A stretch of 64,000 nt of DNA from Bacteroidota bacterium (GCA_005882315.1 VBAR01000001.1:383736-447735); one strand, 5' to 3'; positions 50,239 to 59,947 are shown, counted from the stretch's first letter. Notes: generated by a model not told the origin, from the letters alone. Program-made: numbers and translations.

Positions 50239-50802
50239 ATGTTACCATTATTACTTAGAAAATCGTGGGTGATACTACTGCAAGGCATTTTGCTTATCAT
50301 CCTTAGCATTTTTATTTTCAATAACCCGGTAGCAGTGCTTGCCGGAATTTCAATTTGGTTTGGATTAATATTGACTGGTGCTGGCCTGATTGGTATTATT
50401 TCCTGGTTCGTTAGTGAGAAAGAAGAAAGAGAAGAAATGTCACTTTTCTGGAGTGCTATGACTTTTGCATTTGGGTTAATACTAGTATTCAATTTATTGG
50501 CTGCAATGAAATTACTTACTGTCATCTTTGGCCTTTGGATCCTCTTCTCAGGTATCCTGTTGTTTAAAAATGGATTGGCTCTCAAAAGTCACAACGCTGG
50601 TGGATGGGGCATGATAATAATAAGTATCTTGTCTGTGCTGCTTGCAATAATGATGATCTTCAACATTAATACTGGTGCTATTGCCATTTCTACACTACTT
50701 GGCGTGCAGGTATTACTTATTGGGATTGCATTAATATTTTTATCTTTTGTTAAAAAAACGTTTAGAGGTAAGATCAGGGATAAAATTGTAGCTATGAAAT
50801 AA
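50239..50802 (+). CDS. HdeD-like (DUF308) membrane protein
   Basis: 187 aa with six spans in pairs (WVILLQGILLIILSIFIF, SIWFGLILTGAGLIGII, LFWSAMTFAFGLILVFN, LTVIFGLWILFSGILLF, GMIIISILSVLLAIMMI, LLGVQVLLIGIALIFLSF), the DUF308 pattern with repeated 'W.lll.G.l.i..Gi'. The E. coli member HdeD works in acid resistance at high cell density. The gene lies 74 nt after malic enzyme. Confidence 0.85.
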   Translation: MLPLLLRKSWVILLQGILLIILSIFIFNNPVAVLAGISIWFGLILTGAGLIGIISWFVSEKEEREEMSLFWSAMTFAFGLILVFNLLAAMKLLTVIFGLWILFSGILLFKNGLALKSHNAGGWGMIIISILSVLLAIMMIFNINTGAIAISTLLGVQVLLIGIALIFLSFVKKTFRGKIRDKIVAMK

Positions 50803-50814
50803 AGACGTGACTAT

Positions 50815-52398
50815 TCATAGTCCGGAAATTGGAACGGTGCCATTTACTTTTTCGGATTTTTGTACCACTTTTTTGTCAGGTGCTGTAATGGTATTAATCC
50901 CTTCTGCTATCGTTTTTGCCGGTACTGTTATTTCAAAAACATGATAACTCCATGCCGGCATATCCAAATACATTCCTCCCGACAACAGTTCATTTCCCTG
51001 GCGATCATAAACAGTTGTATTCATACAATCATTGAGCCGAACCAATTCATTAGCCAGTTCATCAAATGGTAATCGGATATAGCATTGGCTTGAATGGGGC
51101 GCATAGTTAACAGCTATCAACGCCAACTCACCATTCGATCCTTTCCATGAAAACGCAAGAAAAGAATCCGAGCTGTTATTCCCATCCCAGGCTGGCATGC
51201 ATTGGAGTAAACGCCAATCGCCATCGCGGAAGAGTGGTGTGTTGATCACTGCAAGCAGTTCAGTATAAAATAATAGCAAATCTGTATTGACTGGCTCCTG
51301 CGGGCCACGGACCAGGTGTGGCGAAATTCGTTTTGTTCTTCCTTCAAATTCTCCCTGGTGAAAAAACCTAAGTCCCGGTGATAAGAATGTTATCACGGCA
51401 GCGGCTTTATGTATGTCTATTTCGAATGCTGATGCTGCCCGGCATTCATCGTGATTTTCAAGAAAGCGGACCAACTTAACTTGATAATCAAGTTCTGCAT
51501 AAAAGTGTTCCCGCACCGGTTTGGCCTCGCCTTCATGTAAACGATCATAAAGTCTTTTATCATACGTATAATCGAAACCTTGTTGCTGAAGATCCCATTC
51601 CATATCCCAATAAACCTCAGCCATAAAACAAAAGTCGGGAACTCTGTCACGAACATCTTTTATGGCTTTGGGCCAGAAGGGTTCAATTTTTCGGCCCCAG
51701 GTTTTTTCAAAAACTTCAGGTACAATAAGCATTGCCATATCACATCTTACACCGTCGCACTGATCAGCAATACGAAGAAGTTCATCTCTCATTGCCTCCT
51801 GCATTGCAGGATTACTAAAATCCAATTGAAGTGTATCCGGCCAACCAGAAAAATGAGGATCCCGGCCATAGGCCATTATCAAATCATCTTTTCTTCGTTT
51901 TACAACAGTAAAGTTCAGCGGAAACCTTTCAAGATCGCTTTGAGTTCCATGAATAAAATAATCAGGATGTTCTTCAACCCAGGGATGATCTGGCGCCATA
52001 TGATTGGGAACAAAATCAAGCATCAGTTTCAATCCATACTGCTTTAATCTTGATCGTAGTCTTGATAAAGCAGCATCTCCACCAAGATCAATATGGACTG
52101 TATAACCAGTGACAGCAAAACCGGAACCTGCAATATCTTCTTCATTTAAATCCGGGAGTGTTTCTTCAAAATCATTCCGCCAATCCTGATTTTCACACGA
52201 CACCTTGCGGCCTAGTTCACCTGTTTGCCAGACACTCAGAAACCAGACCCAATCAAAACCTGCCTCAGCAAGTTGTTCCAATGCATCGTTCGGAATATCA
52301 TCCAATGTAGCCGGACGTTTCAGTTTCCCTGACAATTCCGTAAGCCATACTCTAGTATTTACCTGGTATAGAGTTGGGTATTTTGGATGCTTTGTCAT
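50815..52398 (-). CDS. GH13 alpha-amylase-family hydrolase
   Basis: 527 aa, no signal peptide. (Beta/alpha)8 enzyme with the conserved regions: region I LMLDFVPNHMAPDHP, nucleophile Asp in DGVRCDMAML, general acid Glu in FMAEVYWDMEW, and transition-state Asp in FLENHDECRAAS. A C-terminal beta domain follows (LALIAVNYAPHSSQCYIRLP). Cytosolic location suggests action on internal maltodextrins or glycogen-like polymer. It is convergent with the HdeD-like gene, with only 12 nt between them, and is flanked by the duplicated malic enzyme tail. Confidence 0.9.
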   Translation of the reverse strand: MTKHPKYPTLYQVNTRVWLTELSGKLKRPATLDDIPNDALEQLAEAGFDWVWFLSVWQTGELGRKVSCENQDWRNDFEETLPDLNEEDIAGSGFAVTGYTVHIDLGGDAALSRLRSRLKQYGLKLMLDFVPNHMAPDHPWVEEHPDYFIHGTQSDLERFPLNFTVVKRRKDDLIMAYGRDPHFSGWPDTLQLDFSNPAMQEAMRDELLRIADQCDGVRCDMAMLIVPEVFEKTWGRKIEPFWPKAIKDVRDRVPDFCFMAEVYWDMEWDLQQQGFDYTYDKRLYDRLHEGEAKPVREHFYAELDYQVKLVRFLENHDECRAASAFEIDIHKAAAVITFLSPGLRFFHQGEFEGRTKRISPHLVRGPQEPVNTDLLLFYTELLAVINTPLFRDGDWRLLQCMPAWDGNNSSDSFLAFSWKGSNGELALIAVNYAPHSSQCYIRLPFDELANELVRLNDCMNTTVYDRQGNELLSGGMYLDMPAWSYHVFEITVPAKTIAEGINTITAPDKKVVQKSEKVNGTVPISGL

Positions 52399-52501
52399 GG
52401 TTTTCGGTATTCCTGTTTCACTACCTCTTTTTTAGAAAGTTTGTTACTAACCAATTTTATTGGCTGCTATATTGAACTCATTTTATATACAAGATATAGA
52501 A

Positions 52502-52541
52502 TTATTAAAAGCAAAATGTATGAACCAAAATATCATTAATT
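52502..52541 (+). pseudogene. Remnant of a second malic enzyme 3' end (copy B)
   Basis: 38/40 identity to the end of the malic enzyme gene (IKSKMYEPKYH, then stop), 12 nt before the cardiolipin synthase start. Nothing upstream of 52502 continues the similarity by eye. It looks like the scar of a duplication or rearrangement. Confidence 0.65.
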
Positions 52542-52553
52542 TCAATTGATAAA

Positions 52554-54011
52554 ATGTTGAACTGGCTTTTTATAATCGAATTGTTATACCTGCTTGTCCT
52601 GGTAATAGTTTGTATCCGCATTATTTATGACACCAACAGTACGGATAAAACTTTAGCATATATATTGCTTGCTATTTTCATTCCGCTTTTTGGTATTCTT
52701 TTCTATTTCGCATTCGGGGTCAATTATCGTAAGAGAGAATTTTACAGTAAGAAAATAATCAATGACGATAATCTTTGGAACCAAATAAAACAGGATATCT
52801 CTCTCTATTCAGCGCAAACCTATTTCAACATAGCTGAGTCAGATCGACCCAACAAGCACCTGGCTAAATATTTATCAAATGAAATGAGTCCGCTAACTCC
52901 AGGTAATACGGCCCGCCTATTGATCAATGGTGAAGAAAAGTTTCCAGAAGTAATAAAAGCATTAGAAGAAGCGAAGGATCATATTCACATTGAGTATTAC
53001 ATATATGAAAACGATAAGATCGGTAAAACCATTGAAGAAATATTAATAAGAAAGGCAAACCAAGGAGTATCTGTCCGATTTATTTATGACGATTTTGGAA
53101 GTCATGGGATCCGCAAGAACATAGCGATAAGACTTAGAAATGCTGGAGTTGAGACTTACCCATTTTATAAGATCCCATTTCTAAGAATGGTTAATCATTT
53201 GAATTACCGGAACCACAGGAAGATCATAGTAATTGACGGGAAAAAAGCTTTTGTAGGAGGAATTAATGTCAGCGATAAATATATCAACGAGCCGGCATCC
53301 ATGAACAAATTATTTTGGCGTGATACACATTTAATGATCGAAGGACCTGGTGCGTATTATTTACAATACCTATTTATTTGCGATTGGAATTTTTGTTCTG
53401 GAAAACCTTTAGAGAATATCAAACATTATTTCCCTGATGATTACCGGAACAACCCGCCCGGCGATAAAATAATTCAAATTGCAGCAAGCGGACCTGACTC
53501 CATTAACCCAACGATCCTGTATTCGTTATTATATACTATATACCGGGCAGAGCAGGAAATTCTGATCACTACTCCTTATTTTATACCTGATCAAAGCTTA
53601 ATGGATGCACTCATGGTGGCAGCACTTGCCGGAGTGTCGGTTCAGTTATTAGTTCCTGAAAAATCCGACTCGCGGCTTGTACAGTTAGCCGCTTGTTCTT
53701 ATTATGCTGATCTGCTCTCCGCAGGAGTTAAAATATTTCTTTACCAGGATGGTTTTGTTCATGCAAAAACATTGGTTATAGACAAGAAGATTGCTGTTAT
53801 AGGCACTGCCAATATGGATGTCAGGAGCTTTGATCTGAATTTCGAAGTGAATGCAATTGTTTATGATGAAGAACTCGCTTCATCACTTGCCAGTGTATTT
53901 AATTCAGATATTAATGATGCAATATTGGTGGATAGAGACGCCTGGTTAAACAGACCTATCAGCAGAAAGCTCCTGGAAAAAACTGCCAGGCTGGTATCAC
54001 CTTTACTTTAA
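52554..54011 (+). CDS. cls: Cardiolipin synthase
   Basis: 485 aa. Two N-terminal spans (residues 1-50), then a phospholipase-D domain with two HKD motifs: HRKIIVIDGKKAFVGGINV (HxKxxxxD) and HAKTLVIDKKIAVIGTANMD. It joins two phosphatidylglycerols into cardiolipin at the inner membrane. Tandem start/stop overlap (TAATG) with a 59-codon frame suggests coupling. Its upstream region contains the malic enzyme remnant. Confidence 0.93.
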   Translation: MLNWLFIIELLYLLVLVIVCIRIIYDTNSTDKTLAYILLAIFIPLFGILFYFAFGVNYRKREFYSKKIINDDNLWNQIKQDISLYSAQTYFNIAESDRPNKHLAKYLSNEMSPLTPGNTARLLINGEEKFPEVIKALEEAKDHIHIEYYIYENDKIGKTIEEILIRKANQGVSVRFIYDDFGSHGIRKNIAIRLRNAGVETYPFYKIPFLRMVNHLNYRNHRKIIVIDGKKAFVGGINVSDKYINEPASMNKLFWRDTHLMIEGPGAYYLQYLFICDWNFCSGKPLENIKHYFPDDYRNNPPGDKIIQIAASGPDSINPTILYSLLYTIYRAEQEILITTPYFIPDQSLMDALMVAALAGVSVQLLVPEKSDSRLVQLAACSYYADLLSAGVKIFLYQDGFVHAKTLVIDKKIAVIGTANMDVRSFDLNFEVNAIVYDEELASSLASVFNSDINDAILVDRDAWLNRPISRKLLEKTARLVSPLL

Positions 54012-54190
54012 TGAGTCACAATAATTTCGGCTATACACTCCCAGCAATTTTTTTTTACAAAAAAATACATGATGAAATTGATTTATTCTTATCTTCAAAT
54101 TTCTATTGCCTGCTTTCCCTTTTGGAGGATTTATCAACCCGTACCAGTGAAAATAAAGTTCGGGTACTGCTTATAGATTTAAGTGAATAA
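54011..54190 (+). CDS. Possible 59-aa protein coupled to cls
   Basis: The ATG overlaps the cls stop (TAATG). The reading frame runs 59 codons: MSHNNFGYTLPAIFFYKKIH, middle IDLFLSSNFYCLLSLLEDL, end ENKVRVLLIDLSE. Composition is protein-like but no family is recognised. The overlap with cls is the main support; it may be chance. Confidence 0.35.
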   Translation: MSHNNFGYTLPAIFFYKKIHDEIDLFLSSNFYCLLSLLEDLSTRTSENKVRVLLIDLSE

Positions 54191-54255
54191 CTACTACAAA
54201 GATCATACGGAGAAAATTTAAGGGCTTCCAGTTATAAACCGGAGCATTGTTTAAT

Positions 54256-54366
54256 ATGCAAGGAAGCAAGAAAAACAACTTCGTCTGGATCGTAAAATTT
54301 TTTATTGTAATTTATATTCTAATGCAGCTTTTAAAACAAGTCTATTGCCTAACTAAAAAATCATAA
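54256..54366 (+). CDS. Possible 36-aa membrane peptide
   Basis: ATG at 54256, stop 54364-54366, ending 3 nt before the next gene. One hydrophobic segment (FVWIVKFFIVIYILMQLL) flanked by Lys-rich ends, the form of a small single-span protein. No homology can be claimed and such frames arise by chance in AT-rich DNA. Confidence 0.25.
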   Translation: MQGSKKNNFVWIVKFFIVIYILMQLLKQVYCLTKKS

Positions 54367-54369
54367 TTC

Positions 54370-54999
54370 ATGAAACCAAAAATTCTTCTTTTTGTCACTT
54401 TATTAGCAATCGGTGTGTCCTGCAGAAAGGAACCCAACTATGACCAACTTACCTACCAACAAGTTGTTGCTACCGACCGGGATCTGGGAGCTGTTTTTTC
54501 CGATTACTCCACTTATTTTATATCGGATTCAGTAAGTGTTGTAGCAACTAACCCGAACGACACTATCTTAACTGGTGCACTTGCACTACAATTGGTGAAT
54601 GCTATTAAAACCAATATGAACACCAGGGGATACACATTTGTAGCCCGTAATGCAAATCCCCATCTTGCTTTACGGCTCACCGTTATTAAGGACATAACAC
54701 GGACAGCCGTTTGTGGTGGTTGGTGGGATGGCTGGTGGGGTTATTATCCACCCTGGTACTGGGGTTATCCTGGTTATGGTTATTATTATCCATGGTGCAC
54801 ATCTTATACATATACCATTGGCACATCTACCCTGTATATATTTGATCTGAAGAATGCCGGAGCTAATCATAATCTCCGGGCTCTTTGGGGAGCTACTATG
54901 TTTGGAGCTTTCAGTACTACCAACAATCAAACCAATGCCGACTTGACTACTACAGCAATTAACCAGGCATTTGCGCAATCAACTTATATCAAAAAATAA
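54370..54999 (+). CDS. DUF4136-like lipoprotein
   Basis: 209 aa. Lipobox AIGVSCRK. The mature domain has DUF4136 features (FSDYSTYFISDSV; LVNAIKTNMNTRGYTFV; NPHLALRLTVIKDI), then an aromatic loop (GWWDGWWGYYPPWYWGYPG, GYYYPWC) and the end block LYIFDLKNAGANHNLRALWG. The Trp/Tyr-rich loop occupies the same place as the Tyr/Gly loops of the lipoproteins at 14399, 29735 and 30467. It is 12 nt before an outer-membrane barrel gene, an arrangement also seen at 29-31.7 kb. Confidence 0.75.
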   Translation: MKPKILLFVTLLAIGVSCRKEPNYDQLTYQQVVATDRDLGAVFSDYSTYFISDSVSVVATNPNDTILTGALALQLVNAIKTNMNTRGYTFVARNANPHLALRLTVIKDITRTAVCGGWWDGWWGYYPPWYWGYPGYGYYYPWCTSYTYTIGTSTLYIFDLKNAGANHNLRALWGATMFGAFSTTNNQTNADLTTTAINQAFAQSTYIKK

Positions 55000-55011
55000 A
55001 ATCTTAGAAAT

Positions 55012-55629
55012 ATGAAAAAATTATTTATCCCGATATTTATTTCTGTCTTATGTTTTGGTTCAGCAAACGCTCAGAGCAACTGGCGTATGAAAGATATGAT
55101 GACAGTTAATTGGCAAATTGCTACACCTTTAAGTACAACTTACCTGAAAGAAACTTCACTAGCCGGTGGAAGTTTTGAGTATCGTCATTTTTTAAAACCA
55201 AACGTCAGTATAGGCGGTGGGATCAGCTGGAACTCATTTGAGCAATACATTCCTCCTCGTGTATATGAAAAACCTGATGGCTCCGCGGCTATCTACACAG
55301 ATTTTGTTCACCAGGTGTACACCTTGCCAATGTATCTCAATGTTCATTACTATTTTAATGGCGGCGAAAATCTTAAGCCCTATGCTGGTATTGGACTTGG
55401 TGGACAATACAGTGAACAAAGCGCCTACTACAATACCTTCGTTACTGAAGAAAACAATTGGGGATTTGTAGCCCGGCCTGAAGTTGGGTTGTTGTACAAG
55501 CTTGGTCAATCTGCCGGTATTCATGCCAATGTGGGTTTAAACTATGCTACGAACAAAAATGAATCTTTTAAAATCGACGAGCTGAAACATGTTTATTATT
55601 CAATTGGCGCCTTTTGGAATTTATACTGA
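55012..55629 (+). CDS. Outer-membrane beta-barrel protein
   Basis: 205 aa; signal peptide to GSANAQ. Strands: MMTVNWQIATPLSTTYLKET, GGSFEYRHFLKPNVSIGGGI, TLPMYLNVHYYFNGGENLKP, YAGIGLGGQYSEQ, PEVGLLYKLGQSAGIHANVG and the C-terminus HVYYSIGAFWNLY. This is the 8-strand outer-membrane fold with 'p....YAGiGlG..y'. Cotranscribed with the lipoprotein upstream; followed by a strong terminator. Confidence 0.72.
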   Translation: MKKLFIPIFISVLCFGSANAQSNWRMKDMMTVNWQIATPLSTTYLKETSLAGGSFEYRHFLKPNVSIGGGISWNSFEQYIPPRVYEKPDGSAAIYTDFVHQVYTLPMYLNVHYYFNGGENLKPYAGIGLGGQYSEQSAYYNTFVTEENNWGFVARPEVGLLYKLGQSAGIHANVGLNYATNKNESFKIDELKHVYYSIGAFWNLY

Positions 55630-55646
55630 TCATTTTTAAAATTTAT

Positions 55647-55683
55647 AAAATAGCCATTCGTTACGAATGGCTATTTTATTTTT
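55647..55683 (+). terminator. Intrinsic terminator of the 54370-55629 pair
   Basis: Perfect 14-bp stem AAAATAGCCATTCG / CGAATGGCTATTTT with a TTA loop (55647-55677), followed by ATTTTTC. It ends the lipoprotein-barrel transcript and isolates it from the PPK2 gene. Confidence 0.9.
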
Positions 55684-55748
55684 CGTTATATTAAACATCG
55701 AAAGTTTTATAAACACTAATTAATTTATCCCTTAATTATTCTTATATC

Positions 55749-56720
55749 ATGTCAAAAGAAAAAAAATCAAAAAACAAAAATGCCGTTCAAGAAAAATTGA
55801 GTGAATTACCTTCAATGAGCAGAAAGGAACGCATTGAACGTTCCAGGAAATTCTCAGGACAATATTGTGTTGGCGATGGAACTAATTTTCGTCTTAAGGA
55901 TTATAATACAGAGCCAAGTTTTGAATTAGGTAAGGAAGATAAACCATTGGTAAAGGAGACCCTTCAAATGGGTGTTGAAGCATTGGCCGCCTTGCAGGAT
56001 ATTTTATACGCACAGGATAAATGGTCGTTATTGCTGGTGTTCCAGGCGATGGATGCTGCCGGAAAAGATGGCGCCATCAAACATGTGATGTCAGGTGTTA
56101 ATCCACAGGGTTGCCAGGTCTCATCTTTTAAAGCACCCAGTTCAGAAGATATGGACCATGATTTTTTATGGCGCTGTCAAAAGCATTTGCCTGAACGTGG
56201 ACGCATAGGAATTTTTAACCGTTCGTATTATGAAGAAGTCCTGGTGGTACGTGTACATGAACAAATTTTAAAAGGACAAAAACTGCCTAAAAAATTAGTT
56301 ACTGAAAATATCTGGGAAGAGCGGTTTAAAGACATTCGCAATTTTGAAAAATACCTGTATCGTAATGGAACCGTCGTTATCAAATTTTTTCTGAATGTTT
56401 CAAAAGATGAGCAACGTAAACGCTTTATTGAACGTGTTGACGATCCGGATAAGAACTGGAAATTCAGTGCTGCTGATGCAAAAGAACGTGGTTATTGGAA
56501 AGAGTATATGGTAGCCTACGAAGAGATGATAAAACATACGTCTACTGAAAAATCTCCCTGGTACGTAGTTCCTGCAGATAGCAAACCCTATGCTCGTATT
56601 GTAATTGCATCCGCAATAATAAATGCCTTAGATGGGATGGGGTTAGAATATCCTAAAGTGAGCAAGGAAAAAATTGCGGAGTTGCAGGTTATTAAAGAAG
56701 CATTACTTGCTGAAAAATAA
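55749..56720 (+). CDS. ppk2: Polyphosphate kinase 2 family protein
   Basis: 323 aa. Uses polyphosphate to phosphorylate nucleotides. P-loop-like AMDAAGKDGAIKHVMSG, the downstream block IFNRSYYEEVLVVRVHEQ, and the lid FFLNVSKDEQRKRFIERVDD then KNWKFSAADAKER. A charged N-terminal extension of about 55 residues precedes the core (KKSKNKNAVQEKLSEL). Subclass (AMP or ADP donor direction) cannot be told. SulP transporter gene follows 32 nt downstream. Confidence 0.92.
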   Translation: MSKEKKSKNKNAVQEKLSELPSMSRKERIERSRKFSGQYCVGDGTNFRLKDYNTEPSFELGKEDKPLVKETLQMGVEALAALQDILYAQDKWSLLLVFQAMDAAGKDGAIKHVMSGVNPQGCQVSSFKAPSSEDMDHDFLWRCQKHLPERGRIGIFNRSYYEEVLVVRVHEQILKGQKLPKKLVTENIWEERFKDIRNFEKYLYRNGTVVIKFFLNVSKDEQRKRFIERVDDPDKNWKFSAADAKERGYWKEYMVAYEEMIKHTSTEKSPWYVVPADSKPYARIVIASAIINALDGMGLEYPKVSKEKIAELQVIKEALLAEK

Positions 56721-56752
56721 TTCAACGGCCTTCCGGAAATAAACTTAATGTC

Positions 56753-58417
56753 ATGTGGAAACTACATTTTCCTCCTTTTGAATGGCTTAAAGGCTATAGT
56801 TCAAGAACACTTAGACATGATTTAGTTTCCGGAATAACACTTGCTGCTTATGGCATACCGGTATCATTAGCTTATGCAACACTTGCAGGCCTGCCCCCGC
56901 AATATGGTATATATGGTTACCTGTTAGGAGGTTTGTTTTATGCTATGTTAGGCAGTAGCAAGCAACTTGCTATTGGACCTACTTCTGCAATCTCATTGCT
57001 TATAGGAACAACTATTGCAGGTATGGCTAACGGTGATGTGCAACGCTGGGCAGACATTGCATCGTTAACCGCTTTAGTATTTTCAGTATTGGCCATACTT
57101 GCTTATTTTTTACGGCTAAGCGGCATTATCAATTTTATAAGCGAAACAGTTTTAGTTGGATTCAAAGCCGGCGCATGTTTAACTATTGGCTTAACTCAAT
57201 TACCGAAATTATTAGGAGTTAAGGGTGGCGGGGAAAATTTCTTCGAACGTCTTGTCGCAATCTTTCGGCAAGTGCCGGATACCAACTTAACCGTTTTTAT
57301 TTTTGGAATTTCTGCCATTGCAATTTTATTGCTGGGAGAAAAATTATTGCCCGGCCGCCCGGTTGCAATTGTGGTGGTGATCGCATCTATCATTTTAATA
57401 TCAGTTACTTCACTTGGTGATCAGGGATTCAAAATCGTAGGCATTATTCCAGCAGGACTGCCATCATTTCATTTGCCCACATTAAGCTTTAGAGATGTTG
57501 ATGGCGTTATTCCACTTGCACTTGCCTGTTTCCTGCTCGCCTATATAGAAAGTGTTTCAGCTGCAAGAGCATTGGCACAAAAGAATGGATATGATATTGA
57601 TGCACGACAGGAATTGCTTGCATTAGGCGTTGCCAATGCTGCAACTGCACTCGGCCAGGGTTACCCGGTTGCAGGTGGCTTATCACAATCAGCGGTAAAT
57701 GACACAGCAGGTGCTAAAACCCAGATGTCATTAGTATTTGCATCAGCAACTATTGGTTTGTGTCTTTTATTTTTAACCGGTATGCTTGCAAATTTACCTA
57801 TGGTAATTCTTGCTTCCATTGTATTTGTTGCTATAAGAGGTTTATTTGATTTAAAAGAACTGAAATATTTATTCAGAGTTGACAAAAAGGAATTTGCAAT
57901 TGCAATGGTTGCACTGTTTGGCGTTATCTTTTTTGGAATTTTAAAAGGCGTTTTACTTGCTGCATTAGTCACTATTCTAATGCTTATTAAAGCTGCCACT
58001 AGTCCAAATATTGCTTTTTTGGGAAGAATTCCCGGCACAAAACGTTATTCAGATAAAGGACGACATCCTGACAACGAAAATATTCCCGGAGTTTTGATTG
58101 TGCGTATCGAATCATCTATATTTTATTTTAATGCAGATTTTATCCGCGAAGTAATTATGTCGAAAATTAAGAAAGCAAACAATTCGGTTAATACAATAAT
58201 ATTTGACTTAAGCTCGTCACCGCACATTGACATCGCCGGTGCAAGATTATTAAAAAGACTTTTTACAGATCTCAACGCAAAAGGAATAACACTAAAAATA
58301 GCCGAAGCCCGTTCTGAAGTTCGTGATAAGTTACGCTCCGAAAAGCTTGAAGATTTTTTTGGACATTTCAGTCGATTTATTTCCGTTCATGATCTGGTGG
58401 AAGAATCTGTTAAATAA
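56753..58417 (+). CDS. SulP-family anion transporter with STAS domain
   Basis: 554 aa. The membrane domain begins with the SulP consensus: DLVSGITLAAYGIPVSLAYA, then LAGLPPQYGIYGYLLGGLFYA and LGSSKQLAIGPTSAISLLIG. About 12-14 spans. The C-terminal STAS domain (residues about 440-550) has the conserved FYFNADFIREVI, FDLSSSPHIDIAGARLL blocks. Substrate may be sulfate, bicarbonate or C4-dicarboxylates; with a Dcu carrier nearby all are possible. Cotranscribed with PPK2. Confidence 0.9.
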   Translation: MWKLHFPPFEWLKGYSSRTLRHDLVSGITLAAYGIPVSLAYATLAGLPPQYGIYGYLLGGLFYAMLGSSKQLAIGPTSAISLLIGTTIAGMANGDVQRWADIASLTALVFSVLAILAYFLRLSGIINFISETVLVGFKAGACLTIGLTQLPKLLGVKGGGENFFERLVAIFRQVPDTNLTVFIFGISAIAILLLGEKLLPGRPVAIVVVIASIILISVTSLGDQGFKIVGIIPAGLPSFHLPTLSFRDVDGVIPLALACFLLAYIESVSAARALAQKNGYDIDARQELLALGVANAATALGQGYPVAGGLSQSAVNDTAGAKTQMSLVFASATIGLCLLFLTGMLANLPMVILASIVFVAIRGLFDLKELKYLFRVDKKEFAIAMVALFGVIFFGILKGVLLAALVTILMLIKAATSPNIAFLGRIPGTKRYSDKGRHPDNENIPGVLIVRIESSIFYFNADFIREVIMSKIKKANNSVNTIIFDLSSSPHIDIAGARLLKRLFTDLNAKGITLKIAEARSEVRDKLRSEKLEDFFGHFSRFISVHDLVEESVK

Positions 58418-58433
58418 AAATTATTTACCCGAA

Positions 58434-59834
58434 TCACCATAACCACCATTCTGCTTTCACACCAAAATAGTGACCAAATTTTTTACTACCGGTTTGTGCC
58501 AGGTAAGGTGAGTAGAGGTTATCAGCAGCAAATTGATTGTAACGTGCCACACTGTAAACAAACCTGAAATGAGGCCGACTCCAAACATCCCGTTGTCCAT
58601 TGGGAACTAAAGTTGGAGCTATGCTGAATTTAATCATCTGTGCAGGGTTTTGCGTACCATCTTTCCTGGAAGTAAAATTCAATTCGTGTAATAAATGAAA
58701 CCAATTTTTTATATACCAGGTTCCCCGGGCACCAATGCCAACATCTGTCTTTCGGTTAAATAATTTTTTTCCGTTATAATCTTCTGTCATATTAAGACTA
58801 TCACTGGCTCCTTTGCTTTTTGTAAAAATGCCGTAAGCATTCAATGAATAATGCTTGTTTATATTCCACAAGACGGTTTGAGTAATGGCTAATGACGAAG
58901 CATTTTTAAATTTCTGTGTCTCGAGGTTAGGACCTCCATAGGTAAGAAAAGTTCTGCTTCCACCACCGTTACCACCATTAGCGATGCCAGCACCAAAGCG
59001 AATACTTGCCTCATAAAAGGAGCCAGGCAAACCTTTTAAAAAATTCGTCTTGTATTTAACGCCCAACACAGATCCGTGGTCAGCCGGATAATTTAAACTT
59101 GTAGTAGTATCTGATAAAGTGGCATTGGCCAATTGGTGATATTCCGCCATCAACTTAAGATATCCACCGTTATTCGAAGGAATGGTATGCTCGAGAATAT
59201 AAACAACCCGATTGCGCAATCCGAGTACAGGAGTGCCATTGATAATGTTCAGATAAAAATAAGGTGGTACAGTTGAGTTTGTATCCACTGAACCTGGAAA
59301 CGTCATTGAAAACTGTGTATTCTTATACTGTATGCCAAAGCCCTGGGAGCTGTGATCGTCAAAATGGAAATGATCAATAATATGAATATCGCTACCGCTA
59401 AAAAGCCTTGCGCCGATCCAAACAGTCCATGGACTACCCATAATATTTTTTGCTTCAGCAAAAAGTTCAGGCATCGCCACTGTAATGCCACCATATGAAT
59501 TACTGGTGACGTTTCCGATGATCTGACCTTGTGTTGTATAGAAAGCTAAACGTACCTGTGCAGTTATCTTTGTGGTATCAGAGGCACCACTTACCGGTGC
59601 AAAATGAAGTGCTGTAGCTAATTCAAGGTAATCAGCCTCCTCCATACGTCCTCCAATTGATCCCATTCCATTTAGATTGAGAGATCGGGGATACTGCATC
59701 TTATCTCCCCGGGCAACTCCTACACGACCGTAGCTACCTATTGAAAGATGTTTGTTGGCCATTACGGGTAGCTGTCCACTTAGTGAAATGGATATTCCTG
59801 CTATCATGAAACTTAGAAAAAAGATTCTTCTCAT
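58434..59834 (-). CDS. LamB/maltoporin-like outer-membrane porin
   Basis: 466 aa; signal peptide to SLSGQ. The mature start IGSYGRVGVARGD, EEADYLELATALHF and the block WIGARLFSGSDIHIIDHFHF parallel LamB (SxGrvG, yLEL, and 'WvGkRfy.r.dvhi.D.yyw'). The aromatic trail of true maltoporins cannot be verified. Last gene of the minus-strand unit aspA, porin, Dcu, porin; it might serve organic acid or sugar entry. Confidence 0.72.
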   Translation of the reverse strand: MRRIFFLSFMIAGISISLSGQLPVMANKHLSIGSYGRVGVARGDKMQYPRSLNLNGMGSIGGRMEEADYLELATALHFAPVSGASDTTKITAQVRLAFYTTQGQIIGNVTSNSYGGITVAMPELFAEAKNIMGSPWTVWIGARLFSGSDIHIIDHFHFDDHSSQGFGIQYKNTQFSMTFPGSVDTNSTVPPYFYLNIINGTPVLGLRNRVVYILEHTIPSNNGGYLKLMAEYHQLANATLSDTTTSLNYPADHGSVLGVKYKTNFLKGLPGSFYEASIRFGAGIANGGNGGGSRTFLTYGGPNLETQKFKNASSLAITQTVLWNINKHYSLNAYGIFTKSKGASDSLNMTEDYNGKKLFNRKTDVGIGARGTWYIKNWFHLLHELNFTSRKDGTQNPAQMIKFSIAPTLVPNGQRDVWSRPHFRFVYSVARYNQFAADNLYSPYLAQTGSKKFGHYFGVKAEWWLW

Positions 59835-59947
59835 AATAGAGTATGCATAGTTTTATTCTGGCTTCATTCCGGGCAATCAATACCAAAACTTTTGCTTCAA
59901 ATATTTACTGCCTCAGTTAATTTAGTTTACGTTTTCTATTTTAGTAT

